In this document: piece by piece, positions 1 through 6,511 of the stretch
Numbering within the stretch: position 1 is the stretch's first letter
Layout: each line of letters begins with the position of its first letter
Assembly: GCF_004923315.1 (NCBI RefSeq)
Contig: NZ_CP039649.1
Coordinates: 706,001 to 770,000 of the forward strand
From: Azospirillum sp. TSA2s
GTDB taxonomy: Bacteria; Pseudomonadota; Alphaproteobacteria; Azospirillales; Azospirillaceae
DNA: 64,000 nucleotides
Reading direction: 5' to 3'
Made by a program: the position numbers and the translations under genes
Notes under the pieces: model-generated
What the model saw: only the letters and a program-made list of their open reading frames with translations
Databases searched by the model: none
What the model was told of the DNA's origin: nothing

Positions 1-918
1 ATCGGGCGGAAGGCTGTCCCGGTAATCCACCAAGGCCCATCCGTCCCGGTTGCCGCATCGGACGCTGACTGTTCGCCCCGACAGGTGCCACAGATCGGCT
101 GCTGCATCCTTCAGCCTTGTGGGCACCCTCCGCCCCATTGCCCGGATCACCTTCGGAAGCGCAATGCCGAACTCCGCCGCGAAGTCGGGAACGGAGTAGG
201 TGCTGTTGTCGGGTAGCCCCTCGACCTCATTCACCGTCGCCATGATCCGAGCGCGTAGGTCCGGGTTGATGGTGGACAGAGTTTCCAACAGGCCAGCAAT
301 GGTGTTGGTGTTCAGCACCACGGCACGGGCGGGAAGGAACGACTCATCCCATACCCGAACTGCCCTTGGCTTGCCCTGATAGGAGAAAGCGGAGGCATCA
401 GACAGCCGACGGCCCCGCATCCGCTCCAAACGCTGGTGGGTCGTTACCAGCACCTGCGCCTCTTGGGGCACCAGATGACCAAGGGCGTTCAAGGCGGGAT
501 CGCTGGTCATGACGGCGACGGCGGTAGGCGGCAGTGATCCGAAGGCGTTCATGCCCTGTAGGAAATTGCGGACTTCTTCCAGCCTACCAAGGCAAATCAA
601 CACCCCAACACCGGCATGGGCGGGGGAGCGGACAAGGTTGCGGACAAAGGCGTAGAGGGTCTGGGTCTTGCCTACCCCTGGGTCCAGGGACGACAGGTAG
701 AGGGACGGACGGGCTGTGCCGTTTGCCATCGCCTCCATAGTCTTTGCTTGATCGGACAGAGCATCCCACATGTCCGGGCTAGGGCTGTGACCGCCTGACG
801 CAAATTTCTCCTTCATAGAATCAATCGTGATAGATGAAAGCGAACCACATTCATGAACTTCTGGGCATAGGGGTGCATTGTCCGCAGCCTTAGTGGCCGA
901 GAGAGCGGTGGAGTCCAT
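1..918 (-). CDS. P-loop helicase-like ATPase, 3' end beyond window (partial)
   Basis: An uninterrupted reading frame of 306 codons starts at the ATG at 916-918 and runs off the left edge, so the C-terminus is missing. A Walker A-like stretch LDPGVGKT lies near residues 78-85; its first position is Leu where Gly or Ala is usual. A helicase-like order follows: VLICLGRLEEVR (about 107-117), VLVTTHQRLER (157-167) and a Walker B-like VWDES with D191 and E192. This order resembles superfamily 2 (DEAD/DEAH) enzymes found on phages and plasmids. The gene lies in a segment with mobile-DNA traits (IS630, antirepressor remnant). The exact family is not recognised. Translation shows no internal stops, so the frame itself is secure; the function is only a class assignment. 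Confidence 0.6.
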   Translation of the reverse strand, partial: MDSTALSATKAADNAPLCPEVHECGSLSSITIDSMKEKFASGGHSPSPDMWDALSDQAKTMEAMANGTARPSLYLSSLDPGVGKTQTLYAFVRNLVRSPAHAGVGVLICLGRLEEVRNFLQGMNAFGSLPPTAVAVMTSDPALNALGHLVPQEAQVLVTTHQRLERMRGRRLSDASAFSYQGKPRAVRVWDESFLPARAVVLNTNTIAGLLETLSTINPDLRARIMATVNEVEGLPDNSTYSVPDFAAEFGIALPKVIRAMGRRVPTRLKDAAADLWHLSGRTVSVRCGNRDGWALVDYRDSLPPD

Positions 919-1252
919 GGTTTACCTGCTTGGGTTTGTGATTGAAATTAGAGGGGAGGCATCTCTTATTATCTAATAGAGACGTCCCCCTTGTTCTTAG
1001 TTCAGCCAGAGCCTTAATTTACCATCGGTCTGGTGCTCGATCCTATTCACACGCTCGCACCTTATAAAATCATGACAGTGTATAACGCTTCTTCGGTTGA
1101 TATTTTGCTCTACCGCAGATGCTCAGAAACATTGTTGTTTATCAGAACGCATTCCCAGATAAAAAATTTCGGATTTGATGACCGTCCCACGGCTGAAACA
1201 CTGTATCTGAACTTGTCAGAAGATGTGAAATACCGGTAATCCACGAGCGTCA
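919..1252. other. AT-rich intergenic region with a dyad upstream of the ATPase gene
   Basis: This stretch is much richer in A+T than the rest of the window and I see no convincing gene in it. At 962-982 there is an imperfect dyad (TCTC-T-TATTA / TAATA-GAGA, one bulged base) about 45 bp upstream of the minus-strand ATPase start. It could be a promoter or a repressor site. A 68-codon plus-strand frame at 1033-1239 has no ribosome binding site and no recognisable features. Confidence 0.35.
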
Positions 1253-1621
1253 TTAACTCTCCCATCGTGCGAAATTCTGGCCGTCAACCAGATATTCAAT
1301 ATGATTTTGAAGTTGGTTAATCTCACAAAGAAGATCAACCACCTCGTCGTTTGCCCGGTTAGATTTTTCGACTGCCTCAATGTTTTTCTTCATTTCAAGC
1401 ATCGCGCTGTAGATAAGGAACCGCCTTTCGTCTTCGCGGCTCATTTCAGGAAGGTTTCCATCAAACGAAAACATCAGCTTCCACATCAGAGCCGGGATGT
1501 CGGTATTGTTCATTCCATACTTAGCAAGCAGCTTGCGCTGTGCGACTTCAAGATGGACCATCATATTCTGATATTCGGTATCAATGTCGGTCTGGGAATG
1601 GGTGTTGATGTAGTTGGTCAT
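1253..1621 (-). CDS. hypothetical protein (122 aa)
   Basis: The frame encodes a 122-residue, charged, probably helical cytoplasmic protein with no signal peptide or membrane segment. Its codon use is more A+T-rich than that of the chromosomal genes to the right, which fits the mobile segment it lies in. A weak purine-rich stretch (GAAGAG) precedes the ATG. The composition (many Glu, Asn, Met and Leu, few low-complexity stretches) looks like a real protein and not an antisense shadow. I do not recognise a family. The six-unit repeat array lies directly upstream of its start, so the array could be its leader or control region. Confidence 0.55.
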   Translation of the reverse strand: MTNYINTHSQTDIDTEYQNMMVHLEVAQRKLLAKYGMNNTDIPALMWKLMFSFDGNLPEMSREDERRFLIYSAMLEMKKNIEAVEKSNRANDEVVDLLCEINQLQNHIEYLVDGQNFARWES

Positions 1622-1672
1622 GGTCAGTTTCTCTTCAGATGCGTGGTTGATCGGAGCGGTGCGGATTGCATT

Positions 1673-1985
1673 GCTCTCTCAGGGTGGGTGAATAGGGCAC
1701 GCGCAGCCGAACCGTGGTCGCGGCTGTTCTCTCTAAGGGTGGTTGAATTAGGCACGGAGCCGTGGGCAGCCCGTGGTCTGCGCTTTCCTCTAAGGGTGGG
1801 GAATAAGCGCAGGCCCGCGGAATGGCTGTGTCCGCCGGTTCTCTCTATGGGTGGTTGGATTATGCAGGACGCCGCAGGCAGGCCGCGGTCCGTGCTTTTC
1901 TCCTAAGGGTGGGTGAATTGCGGCGGGCCGGCGGATCGGCTGTGTCCGCGATGCTCTCTAAGGGCGGGGGAATTAGGCCCACAGA
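1673..1985. repeat. six-unit tandem array, period 55-58 bp, with dyads between units
   Basis: A roughly 20-25 bp motif, consensus CTCTAAGGGTGG followed by TGAATTA, recurs six times. The AGGG cores start at 1681, 1736, 1793, 1848 (TGGG variant), 1906 and 1961, giving spacings of 55, 57, 55, 58 and 55 bp. The intervening 30 or so bases differ, but most contain an inverted repeat: CAGCCG/CGGCTG (1704-1709 with 1721-1726), GCGGA/TCCGC (1817-1821 with 1831-1835), GCA-GGAC/GTCC-g-TGC (1864-1870 with 1888-1895) and GCGGA/TCCGC (1931-1935 with 1945-1949). The second spacer has only a 4-bp stem. The repeats are too divergent for a CRISPR array. Function is unknown. Confidence 0.7.
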
Positions 1986-2129
1986 TCACCTAGAGGACTG
2001 ATTTCAGGAAGAAAGTGCCCCTTTGGGTGGCTTTCAGCAGCGACCCTAACGGCATCAGCCCCCTGCCACGTGCCTGATCGTCCAAGCGCTAGCTGGGCTG
2101 GAAACTAGGGGCAGGTCCTCGGTAAAGCC

Positions 2130-2480
2130 TCAGACTGCGGGTGCCTGCACCAGATCACCGCGGCGATACGCGGCGAACACACGGACCAAGGTAGCCCGAA
2201 CCTCCTTCGCCTTTTCCGTCCGGGAGAACATGGCGACCAAAAGGCCTGTTCTTCGTACAGGTAATAGGCGGTCGATTTCTTGAAGCCGCCGCGGGGCATC
2301 GGGACGTTACGTTCAACGCACGTAACATGCCCAAAGCCTTCAAGCTCGGCCATGTTCGGGAAAATCACGTTCCCGCGGATATCGTTCGGCCGGAACAGCG
2401 TACCCAAGGGCCGCTGCAAGCTCCGTGCCCAGAACACGGGGTTCACCTTCAACGGCGGTAACGCAAATCAGGTCGTTCAT
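2130..2480 (-). pseudogene. phage antirepressor/Rha-like DNA-binding protein, two frameshifts
   Basis: A start at 2478-2480, behind an AGGACC ribosome binding site, opens a frame reading MNDLICVTAVEGEPRVLGTE and on to AAALGYA. The similarity then continues in a second frame (DIRGNVIFPNMAELEGFG, then STAYYLYEEQAF). It ends in a third frame (VAMFSRTEKAKEVRATLVRV, then FAAYRRGDL and a stop at 2130). Joined together, the three pieces give the layout of phage antirepressor/Rha-type regulators: an N-terminal 'R.L...LAA.LGY' segment, a central 'L..FG' segment and a 'YYL.EEQA....FSRT.KA.EVR' helix. No single frame is intact, so this is a decayed gene. It marks the segment as phage-derived. Confidence 0.6.
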
Positions 2481-2537
2481 GGTCCTGGGTGTCCTTCAGG
2501 AAGCCCGCAGGCGACTCGCTGAAGGCTCTTGGCGCTA

Positions 2538-3675
2538 GTGCACTGACACAGACATAGGATTCACAAGGGGCGGACGACGTGCGATTCTGTCGGCATGGCC
2601 CAGACCGTCAATGTCATCGTTAGAGCAGAGGATCGCGCGCGCTTGGCCGCACTCCTCGGCGACCGCAACCGCCCGCTCAAGCATATCCAGCGGGTGAACA
2701 TCATCGTGCTCTCGGCCGAACGGTTGCCCGTGCAGGAGGTGGCACGCCGGGCCGGTGTCAGCCGCCCAGCGGTGTGGCGGTGGCAAGTGCGCTACGCCGA
2801 GCAAGGCATCGACGGGCTGTTGCGCGATAAGACGCGCAAGCCCGGCCGGGCGCGGCTGCCGACCGCCACCGTGGCCAAGGTGCTGGCGCTGACCTGCTCG
2901 GAACCACCCGGCGCGGTGACTCACTGGACCGGCCGGGCGGTGGCCAAAGCCGTTGGCATCAGCCTGCGCGCGGTGCAGCGCATCTGGGAAGCCAACCGGC
3001 TTCAGCCGCATCGCCTGCGCACCTTCAAGCGCTCCAACGATCCGGCGTTCGCCGCCAAGGTGGAGGACATCGTCGGCCTCTATATGGACCCGCCCTGCCA
3101 CGCAGTGGTGCTGTCCATCGACGAGAAGAGCCAGATCCAGGCGCTCGATCGCACCCAGCCGGGTTTGCCGCTGAAGCCCGGCAAATGCGGGACGATGACG
3201 CACGATTACAAGCGCAACGGCACCACCACGCTGTTCGCCGCGCTGAACACCCTGGACGGCACCGTGGTCGGCCGCTGTCTGCCCAAGCACACCCACAAGG
3301 AGTTCATCAAGTTCCTGAACTCCGTCGAGCGCGTGGTGCCGGCCGGCAAGGTGATCCACGCCATCGTCGACAACTACGCCACCCATAAGCATCCAAAGGT
3401 GCTGGAATGGTTGGCCGATCACCCGCGATGGGTCTTCCATTTCACGCCCACCTCGGCCTCGTGGATCAATGCGGTCGAGGGCTTCTTCTCCATCATCACT
3501 CGCCGGAGCATCCGGCGCGGCGTCTTCAAGTCCGTGGCCGACCTCCAGGACGCCATCGCCCGCTACATCCGCGAGCACAACAGGGAATCCAAGCCCTTCG
3601 TCTGGACCAAGCCGGCCGACACCATCCTCGATAAACTCAGCCGCTTGCCTGAACCTTTTGTATGAGTCAGTGCAC
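2538..3675. mobile_element. IS630-family insertion sequence, 1138 bp, intact
   Basis: Terminal inverted repeats begin GTGCACTGAC at both ends: 2538 onward, and the complement running back from 3675. The inner bases are imperfectly matched. The element is flanked on both sides by TA (2536-2537 and 3676-3677), the target duplication expected for IS630/Tc1-type elements. One transposase gene fills the element. It lies 57 bp upstream of the start of the antirepressor pseudogene. The ends and the transposase both look intact, so it may be active. Confidence 0.9.
2595..3665 (+). CDS. IS630-family transposase (356 aa)
   Basis: This DDE transposase performs cut-and-paste transposition into TA dinucleotides. 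The N-terminal 110 or so residues form winged-helix DNA-binding domains (VQEVARRAGVSRPAVWRW). The catalytic core shows the three acidic residues in the usual setting: D in LSIDEKSQIQ, D in IVDNYATHKHPKV and E in SASWINAVEGFF. Its length of 356 residues is normal for the family and there is no frameshift. The ATG at 2595 lies 57 bp inside the left end. It is the only gene of the element. Confidence 0.93.
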   Translation: MAQTVNVIVRAEDRARLAALLGDRNRPLKHIQRVNIIVLSAERLPVQEVARRAGVSRPAVWRWQVRYAEQGIDGLLRDKTRKPGRARLPTATVAKVLALTCSEPPGAVTHWTGRAVAKAVGISLRAVQRIWEANRLQPHRLRTFKRSNDPAFAAKVEDIVGLYMDPPCHAVVLSIDEKSQIQALDRTQPGLPLKPGKCGTMTHDYKRNGTTTLFAALNTLDGTVVGRCLPKHTHKEFIKFLNSVERVVPAGKVIHAIVDNYATHKHPKVLEWLADHPRWVFHFTPTSASWINAVEGFFSIITRRSIRRGVFKSVADLQDAIARYIREHNRESKPFVWTKPADTILDKLSRLPEPFV

Positions 3676-3854
3676 TAGTGTGGCTACATGGGTGGCGGGC
3701 GATGGTGGGGACGCTGTAGCGAGTCGCTGGGAACGCCTAGAGGGTTCTCCATTTCTTCCGCCCTCCTTCACAGACGAGGGGTATAGGCGCCGCCGCAGAT
3801 GGAACGAAAATCTTCTATAGGTGTTGGCCTATTTGTCTAACAGGAGGGTTTTTC

Positions 3855-4061
3855 ATGCACTTTGAGTTGCAAACCCTAGCGTACTGCCCAATAGGCAATG
3901 ATGAAGAATGTGCAAAAATCCTCGAAGAAGCTGCAAAAGACGTTGCAGAAAAGCTAAAAGCTGCCGGCTTTGGCTATGTGTTAGAAGTCCGTGACATACG
4001 TAGAGGAACGCGATTATTCCGCAGTATAGCAGGCGGACCAATTGGCAAAGAAGATCTGTGA
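3855..4061 (+). CDS. small hypothetical protein (68 aa)
   Basis: A strong Shine-Dalgarno sequence (CAGGAGGG at 3840-3847) precedes the ATG by 7 bases, which is the best evidence that this short frame is expressed. The protein begins MHFELQTLAYCPIGNDEE, has a central Lys/Glu/Ala-rich helix (ECAKILEEAAKDVAEKLKAA) and ends GGPIGKEDL. There is no signal peptide or membrane segment. Codon use is A+T-rich compared with the chromosome, matching a transferred segment. I do not recognise a family. Confidence 0.6.
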   Translation: MHFELQTLAYCPIGNDEECAKILEEAAKDVAEKLKAAGFGYVLEVRDIRRGTRLFRSIAGGPIGKEDL

Positions 4062-4644
4062 AGATTTTCTGTTGTACGCGTTAGAGCTATGATCTTCCCC
4101 TGATCGTCGGTTATTGTGAAAGTGTCAGCATAGTTTTTCTGTTTACAGCACCGGAGCCGTCGGGCAGACGCCATTTGGTAGAGAACGTACGTGCCCCACT
4201 CAGTGGAGCGTAGCCTCTGTAATCTCTCGCTCTTTCAGAGCCAGCTTGGCGCGGTAGTAGAGGGTGAGGGCCGCCGCCTCCTCTGGACACATCTCAGTGG
4301 CAGCATCCTGGGCCTCTACGTCTTCAAGGGCGAGGGCGAGGGGCGTGGAACTAGATGACCGCCTGGGCATGGATTAGCCTCAGTGTGTAGGTTGAACGGC
4401 GCCCTTCTATCACACCACAAGACGAAACAAAGACCCACTTAGGGGAACCTCTTAGTTCTCTATGGTGGGAGCTTTGCAAGCGAGCGCGGTTATCGGTTCT
4501 GTGGCAGTTTGCCGTCGGAGGGGCATACGCCGGCTCAGATTTCCGCAGGGGGCACTGGGTTGTTCTGGTAGGTACTGTGTAGCTACCGAGATAGCGGCGC
4601 TTGTCACACCGGTTCGTGAAGCCGCAGCAGGCTGTCGGTGCAGG

Positions 4645-4742
4645 CAAAGCACCAACATCAACCACGCCGCCCTTTAGCCCCCATTTGCGAAGTGCCTTTT
4701 CCAAGAGGGCCGGCGGCTGGTGGTTCCATCTAGAGTCCCAAC
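4645..4742 (+). repeat. direct repeat copy 1 (partner 4890-4985)
   Basis: Both copies share, in the same order, 'caccaacatcaaccacgc' (copy 2 'gacatcaaccacagc'), a 'CCCCC-TTTG-aa-TGCC' block and 'TGGTTCCATC'. The copies are about 245 bp apart and diverged at roughly a quarter of positions. Read on the minus strand, both can be translated in the same frame as RWN-QP...KA..K.GLK..VVDVG. This hints that they derive from a tandemly repeated coding segment that has decayed. Confidence 0.6.
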
Positions 4743-4852
4743 CCTCCCCTGCATCGGCATAGCGCCCGCTCAGAAGCCCGCAGGTTATGCCCTGATCCGT
4801 TTCCGCAGACCAGCTACAAGGCAGCGGTGCTTGTAAAGGCACAGCGGGCCTA

Positions 4853-4893
4853 GAGGCGGAGGCGGAGGCGGAGGCGGAGGCGGAGGCGGAGGA
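4853..4893 (+). repeat. hexanucleotide microsatellite (GGAGGC)n, about 6-7 copies
   Basis: The sequence from about 4853 to 4893 is an almost perfect run of the six-base unit GGAGGC. On the minus strand it would encode alternating Ser and Ala. Runs of this kind are prone to slippage. Confidence 0.85.
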
Positions 4894-4985
4894 ACCGACA
4901 TCAACCACAGCGACCTTCAACCCCCTTTTGTAAAATGCCTTTCCAAAGACGACCTGGGGCTGTTGGTTCCATCGGAATCACTGTA
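4890..4985 (+). repeat. direct repeat copy 2 (partner 4645-4742)
   Basis: This is the second copy of the duplicated block. It is followed directly by a short tandem repeat of ATCACTGTAACTGCTAA and preceded by the GGAGGC run. Confidence 0.6.
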
Positions 4986-5138
4986 ACTGCTAAATCACTG
5001 TAACTGCTAAGTCCGGCTTATCCGTGGTCGTTGGGCCGGTAAATAGCTGTACCTTAAAGTAGAGGGGCGGAGGGGCCTCTGTACCCATTCTCCGCCCTTA
5101 TGCAGCTGCACATCTAGAAGATGCCGCATATCCAAAGA

Positions 5139-5393
5139 TCAATGCGCCCTCTGACCATTTGCGTCTTCCAAGCTTCGACGCTTCACGCCCTTTCGGCCCG
5201 TTGGAGACATTGCCGCCAATATAGCTAAGCGTCTTGCAACGTCATCGATCCTCATATCGAGCATCCGTCTAAGATGTGGCGAGGTTTCTGCCTTCACTAT
5301 TAATGACTCCTGCTCAAGCTTCAGCAATAGCTTTTCGAGCCTTCTACATTCATCCGCGGAGTAGGCAGTGTAGCCACCGCTTATAGGAACCAT
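5139..5393 (-). CDS. small hypothetical protein (84 aa)
   Basis: The ATG at 5391-5393 has a strong GGAGGGG ribosome binding site about 5 bases upstream, which is why I prefer it to longer starts up to 5477. The protein starts MVPISGGYTAYSADECRRLE and continues with a Leu/Glu/Arg-rich helical region (KLLLKLEQESLIVKAE, MRIDDVARRLAILAAM). It is probably a small soluble, possibly DNA- or protein-binding, helical protein. No family is recognised. Its helical periodicity and ribosome binding site support a real gene. Confidence 0.5.
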   Translation of the reverse strand: MVPISGGYTAYSADECRRLEKLLLKLEQESLIVKAETSPHLRRMLDMRIDDVARRLAILAAMSPTGRKGVKRRSLEDANGQRAH

Positions 5394-5842
5394 ACCCCCC
5401 TCCCATACATTTGAATTTCTATGAAACATCAGTCTCTGAACATTCCGCCAGACGCAGGAGTGGGCTGGGGGTAGCACGGGAGCACGTTATTCCAGCCCCA
5501 AATTGGGAGCATGGCTTTCGATCAGCCTTCAGCCTGACAGTGCCCTTGGTCGTCCAAGGCAGAGGGGTAGTTGGATAAGCGAGGGCATAGTAACTTGTGC
5601 CCTCTCAGAAGCCCGCAGGTGACTCACTGAGTCGCCCCCGCAGCCTGTCAGCTACCAGGGTAGCGGCGCCGGCTAGGACCGCTGTATCGAGTCGCTAGGG
5701 AGCTTTACAAACACTGCAGCGCACAGGGTCAAATTGGGAGCTTTTGCCGTCCGCCGAGGACCAGACGGAGGGGCAAACGTGTACCCCATGCGTGTGCCCT
5801 ATGGCGCATTTTTTTAGCATCAACTATTTGGGAAAATCAACG
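5394..5842. other. non-coding debris with short dispersed repeats
   Basis: No gene is seen. The sequence AAGCCCGCAGG followed by GACTC-CTGA at 5607-5630 repeats one found at 2499-2522, just upstream of the IS630 element; a shorter copy lies near 4773. A GAGTCGCT segment occurs near 3720 and 5688, and related GGACG/CGGAGGGGCA segments occur near 4515 and 5756. These shared fragments suggest local duplication and decay. Confidence 0.45.
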
Positions 5843-5860
5843 GCTTGGCACCTGCCAAGC
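5843..5860 (-). terminator. hairpin downstream of tRNA-Ser
   Basis: GCTTGGCA and TGCCAAGC form a perfect inverted repeat 5 bases beyond the tRNA 3' end. On the minus strand it is followed by TTGATTTT, a weak T-run, so it is probably the tRNA terminator. Confidence 0.6.
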
Positions 5861-5864
5861 AAGG

Positions 5865-5957
5865 TGGCGGAGGGGATGGGATTCGAACCCACGATAGGGC
5901 TTTAAACCCTATGACGGTTTAGCAAACCGTTGCCTTCAGCCACTCGGCCACCCCTCC
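5865..5957 (-). tRNA. tRNA-Ser (anticodon GCU), CCA encoded
   Basis: On the minus strand the sequence begins GGAGGGGTGGCCGAGTGG and ends CCCCTCC-G-CCA. The 7-bp acceptor stem is GGAGGGG/CCCCTCC, the anticodon loop TTTGCTAAA lies within CGG...CCG, and there is a long variable arm (TCATAGGG-TTTAAAG-CCCTATCG) as in class II tRNAs. The T-loop GGTTCGAATCC is canonical. The anticodon GCT reads AGC/AGU serine codons. The genome encodes the CCA. The mobile-looking segment lies at its 3' side, the usual integration side for tRNA-targeting elements. Confidence 0.97.
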
Positions 5958-6062
5958 AGCCAGTGCGGTGCCCGTGGGGCATCGCTGGCGTGGGGAGGGT
6001 TCTAGCGGCCGGCCGTAGCCTTGTCAACGCTTACGGAGGCACAAATCCGCTTTTCCCGAAAA

Positions 6063-6090
6063 TCGACAGAGAAAGACAAATCTGTATAAA
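6063..6090 (+). promoter_or_regulatory. sigma70-like promoter for 6239 gene
   Basis: TCGACA (6063-6068) and TATAAA (6085-6090) are separated by 16 bp in an unusually A+T-rich patch. A strong AAGGAGG lies at about 6112-6118. Confidence 0.5.
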
Positions 6091-6238
6091 ATTTTAGATA
6101 CTTTTTAACGGAAGGAGGATATGATGCCACCATGAGCAATAAAAAGCCTGGGTGACGCACAACTTGGTCGCGCGGGGGTTTCGCGAAGGCCCGACCCGCC
6201 GGACAGTGACGCCGCACCCCGTCGCCGTGGAGGATGCC

Positions 6239-6475
6239 ATGACCCTGTCACGCCGTTGCGCCGAAACGCTGATCGACCTCGTCGAGATCAAGCTGAGCTG
6301 CCTGGAGATCACCGACCGCGAGGACCAGCGCGAAAAGGAACTGCTGCAGCGCTGCGTGCAGGAACTGAACGCCGAACTGCGCGGAGAAAACGGTGCGCTC
6401 GCCAATTTCGCGGCGCCCAAGCGGCGCGGCCGGCGGCCCAAGCATCTGCAGTTCCACGAACTGCACGTCGCCTGA
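6239..6475 (+). CDS. conserved small protein, basic C-terminus (78 aa)
   Basis: The ATG at 6239 follows GGAGGA with 4-5 bases spacing. The protein starts MTLSRRCAETLIDLVEIKLS, has a long charged helix with a likely coiled-coil pattern (DREDQREKELLQRCVQELNA) and ends in a basic cluster, PKRRGRRPKHLQF. It is soluble with no signal peptide. It looks like one of the small hypothetical proteins common in Rhodospirillales, possibly nucleic-acid binding because of the RRGRRPK segment. An in-frame GTG at 6152 would give a 107-residue form; see the finding on the 6132 mini-ORF. Confidence 0.65.
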   Translation: MTLSRRCAETLIDLVEIKLSCLEITDREDQREKELLQRCVQELNAELRGENGALANFAAPKRRGRRPKHLQFHELHVA

Positions 6476-6511
6476 ATTGCCGTCCGCCGCCTGATCGGCC
6501 GCGATTCCGCC

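Larger units (their letters stand above)
4062..5138. other. non-coding stretch made of duplicated and simple repeats
   Basis: No convincing gene is visible. The stretch holds an imperfect direct duplication (4645-4742 and 4890-4985), a GGAGGC hexamer run and a tandem 16-17 bp repeat (ATCACTGTAACTGCTAA) at about 4979-5010. A minus-strand frame at 4351-4920 is open, but it is composed of these repeats and lacks a credible start, so I did not call it. Confidence 0.5.

Noticed and set aside
1033..1239. Plus-strand small gene
   Set aside because: No ribosome binding site, unusual composition and no family pattern.
1673..1985. CRISPR array
   Set aside because: Repeats differ from each other at several positions, spacers contain dyads and two spacers are nearly identical; no cas genes are near.
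1728..1985. Integron attC sites (GTTGAAT resembles the GTTRRRY core)
   Set aside because: The core occurs in only one unit and there are no paired R/L boxes or cassette ORFs.
4351..4920. Minus-strand 189-residue gene
   Set aside because: The frame is made of a microsatellite and duplicated blocks and begins with TTG without a ribosome binding site; more likely decay products.
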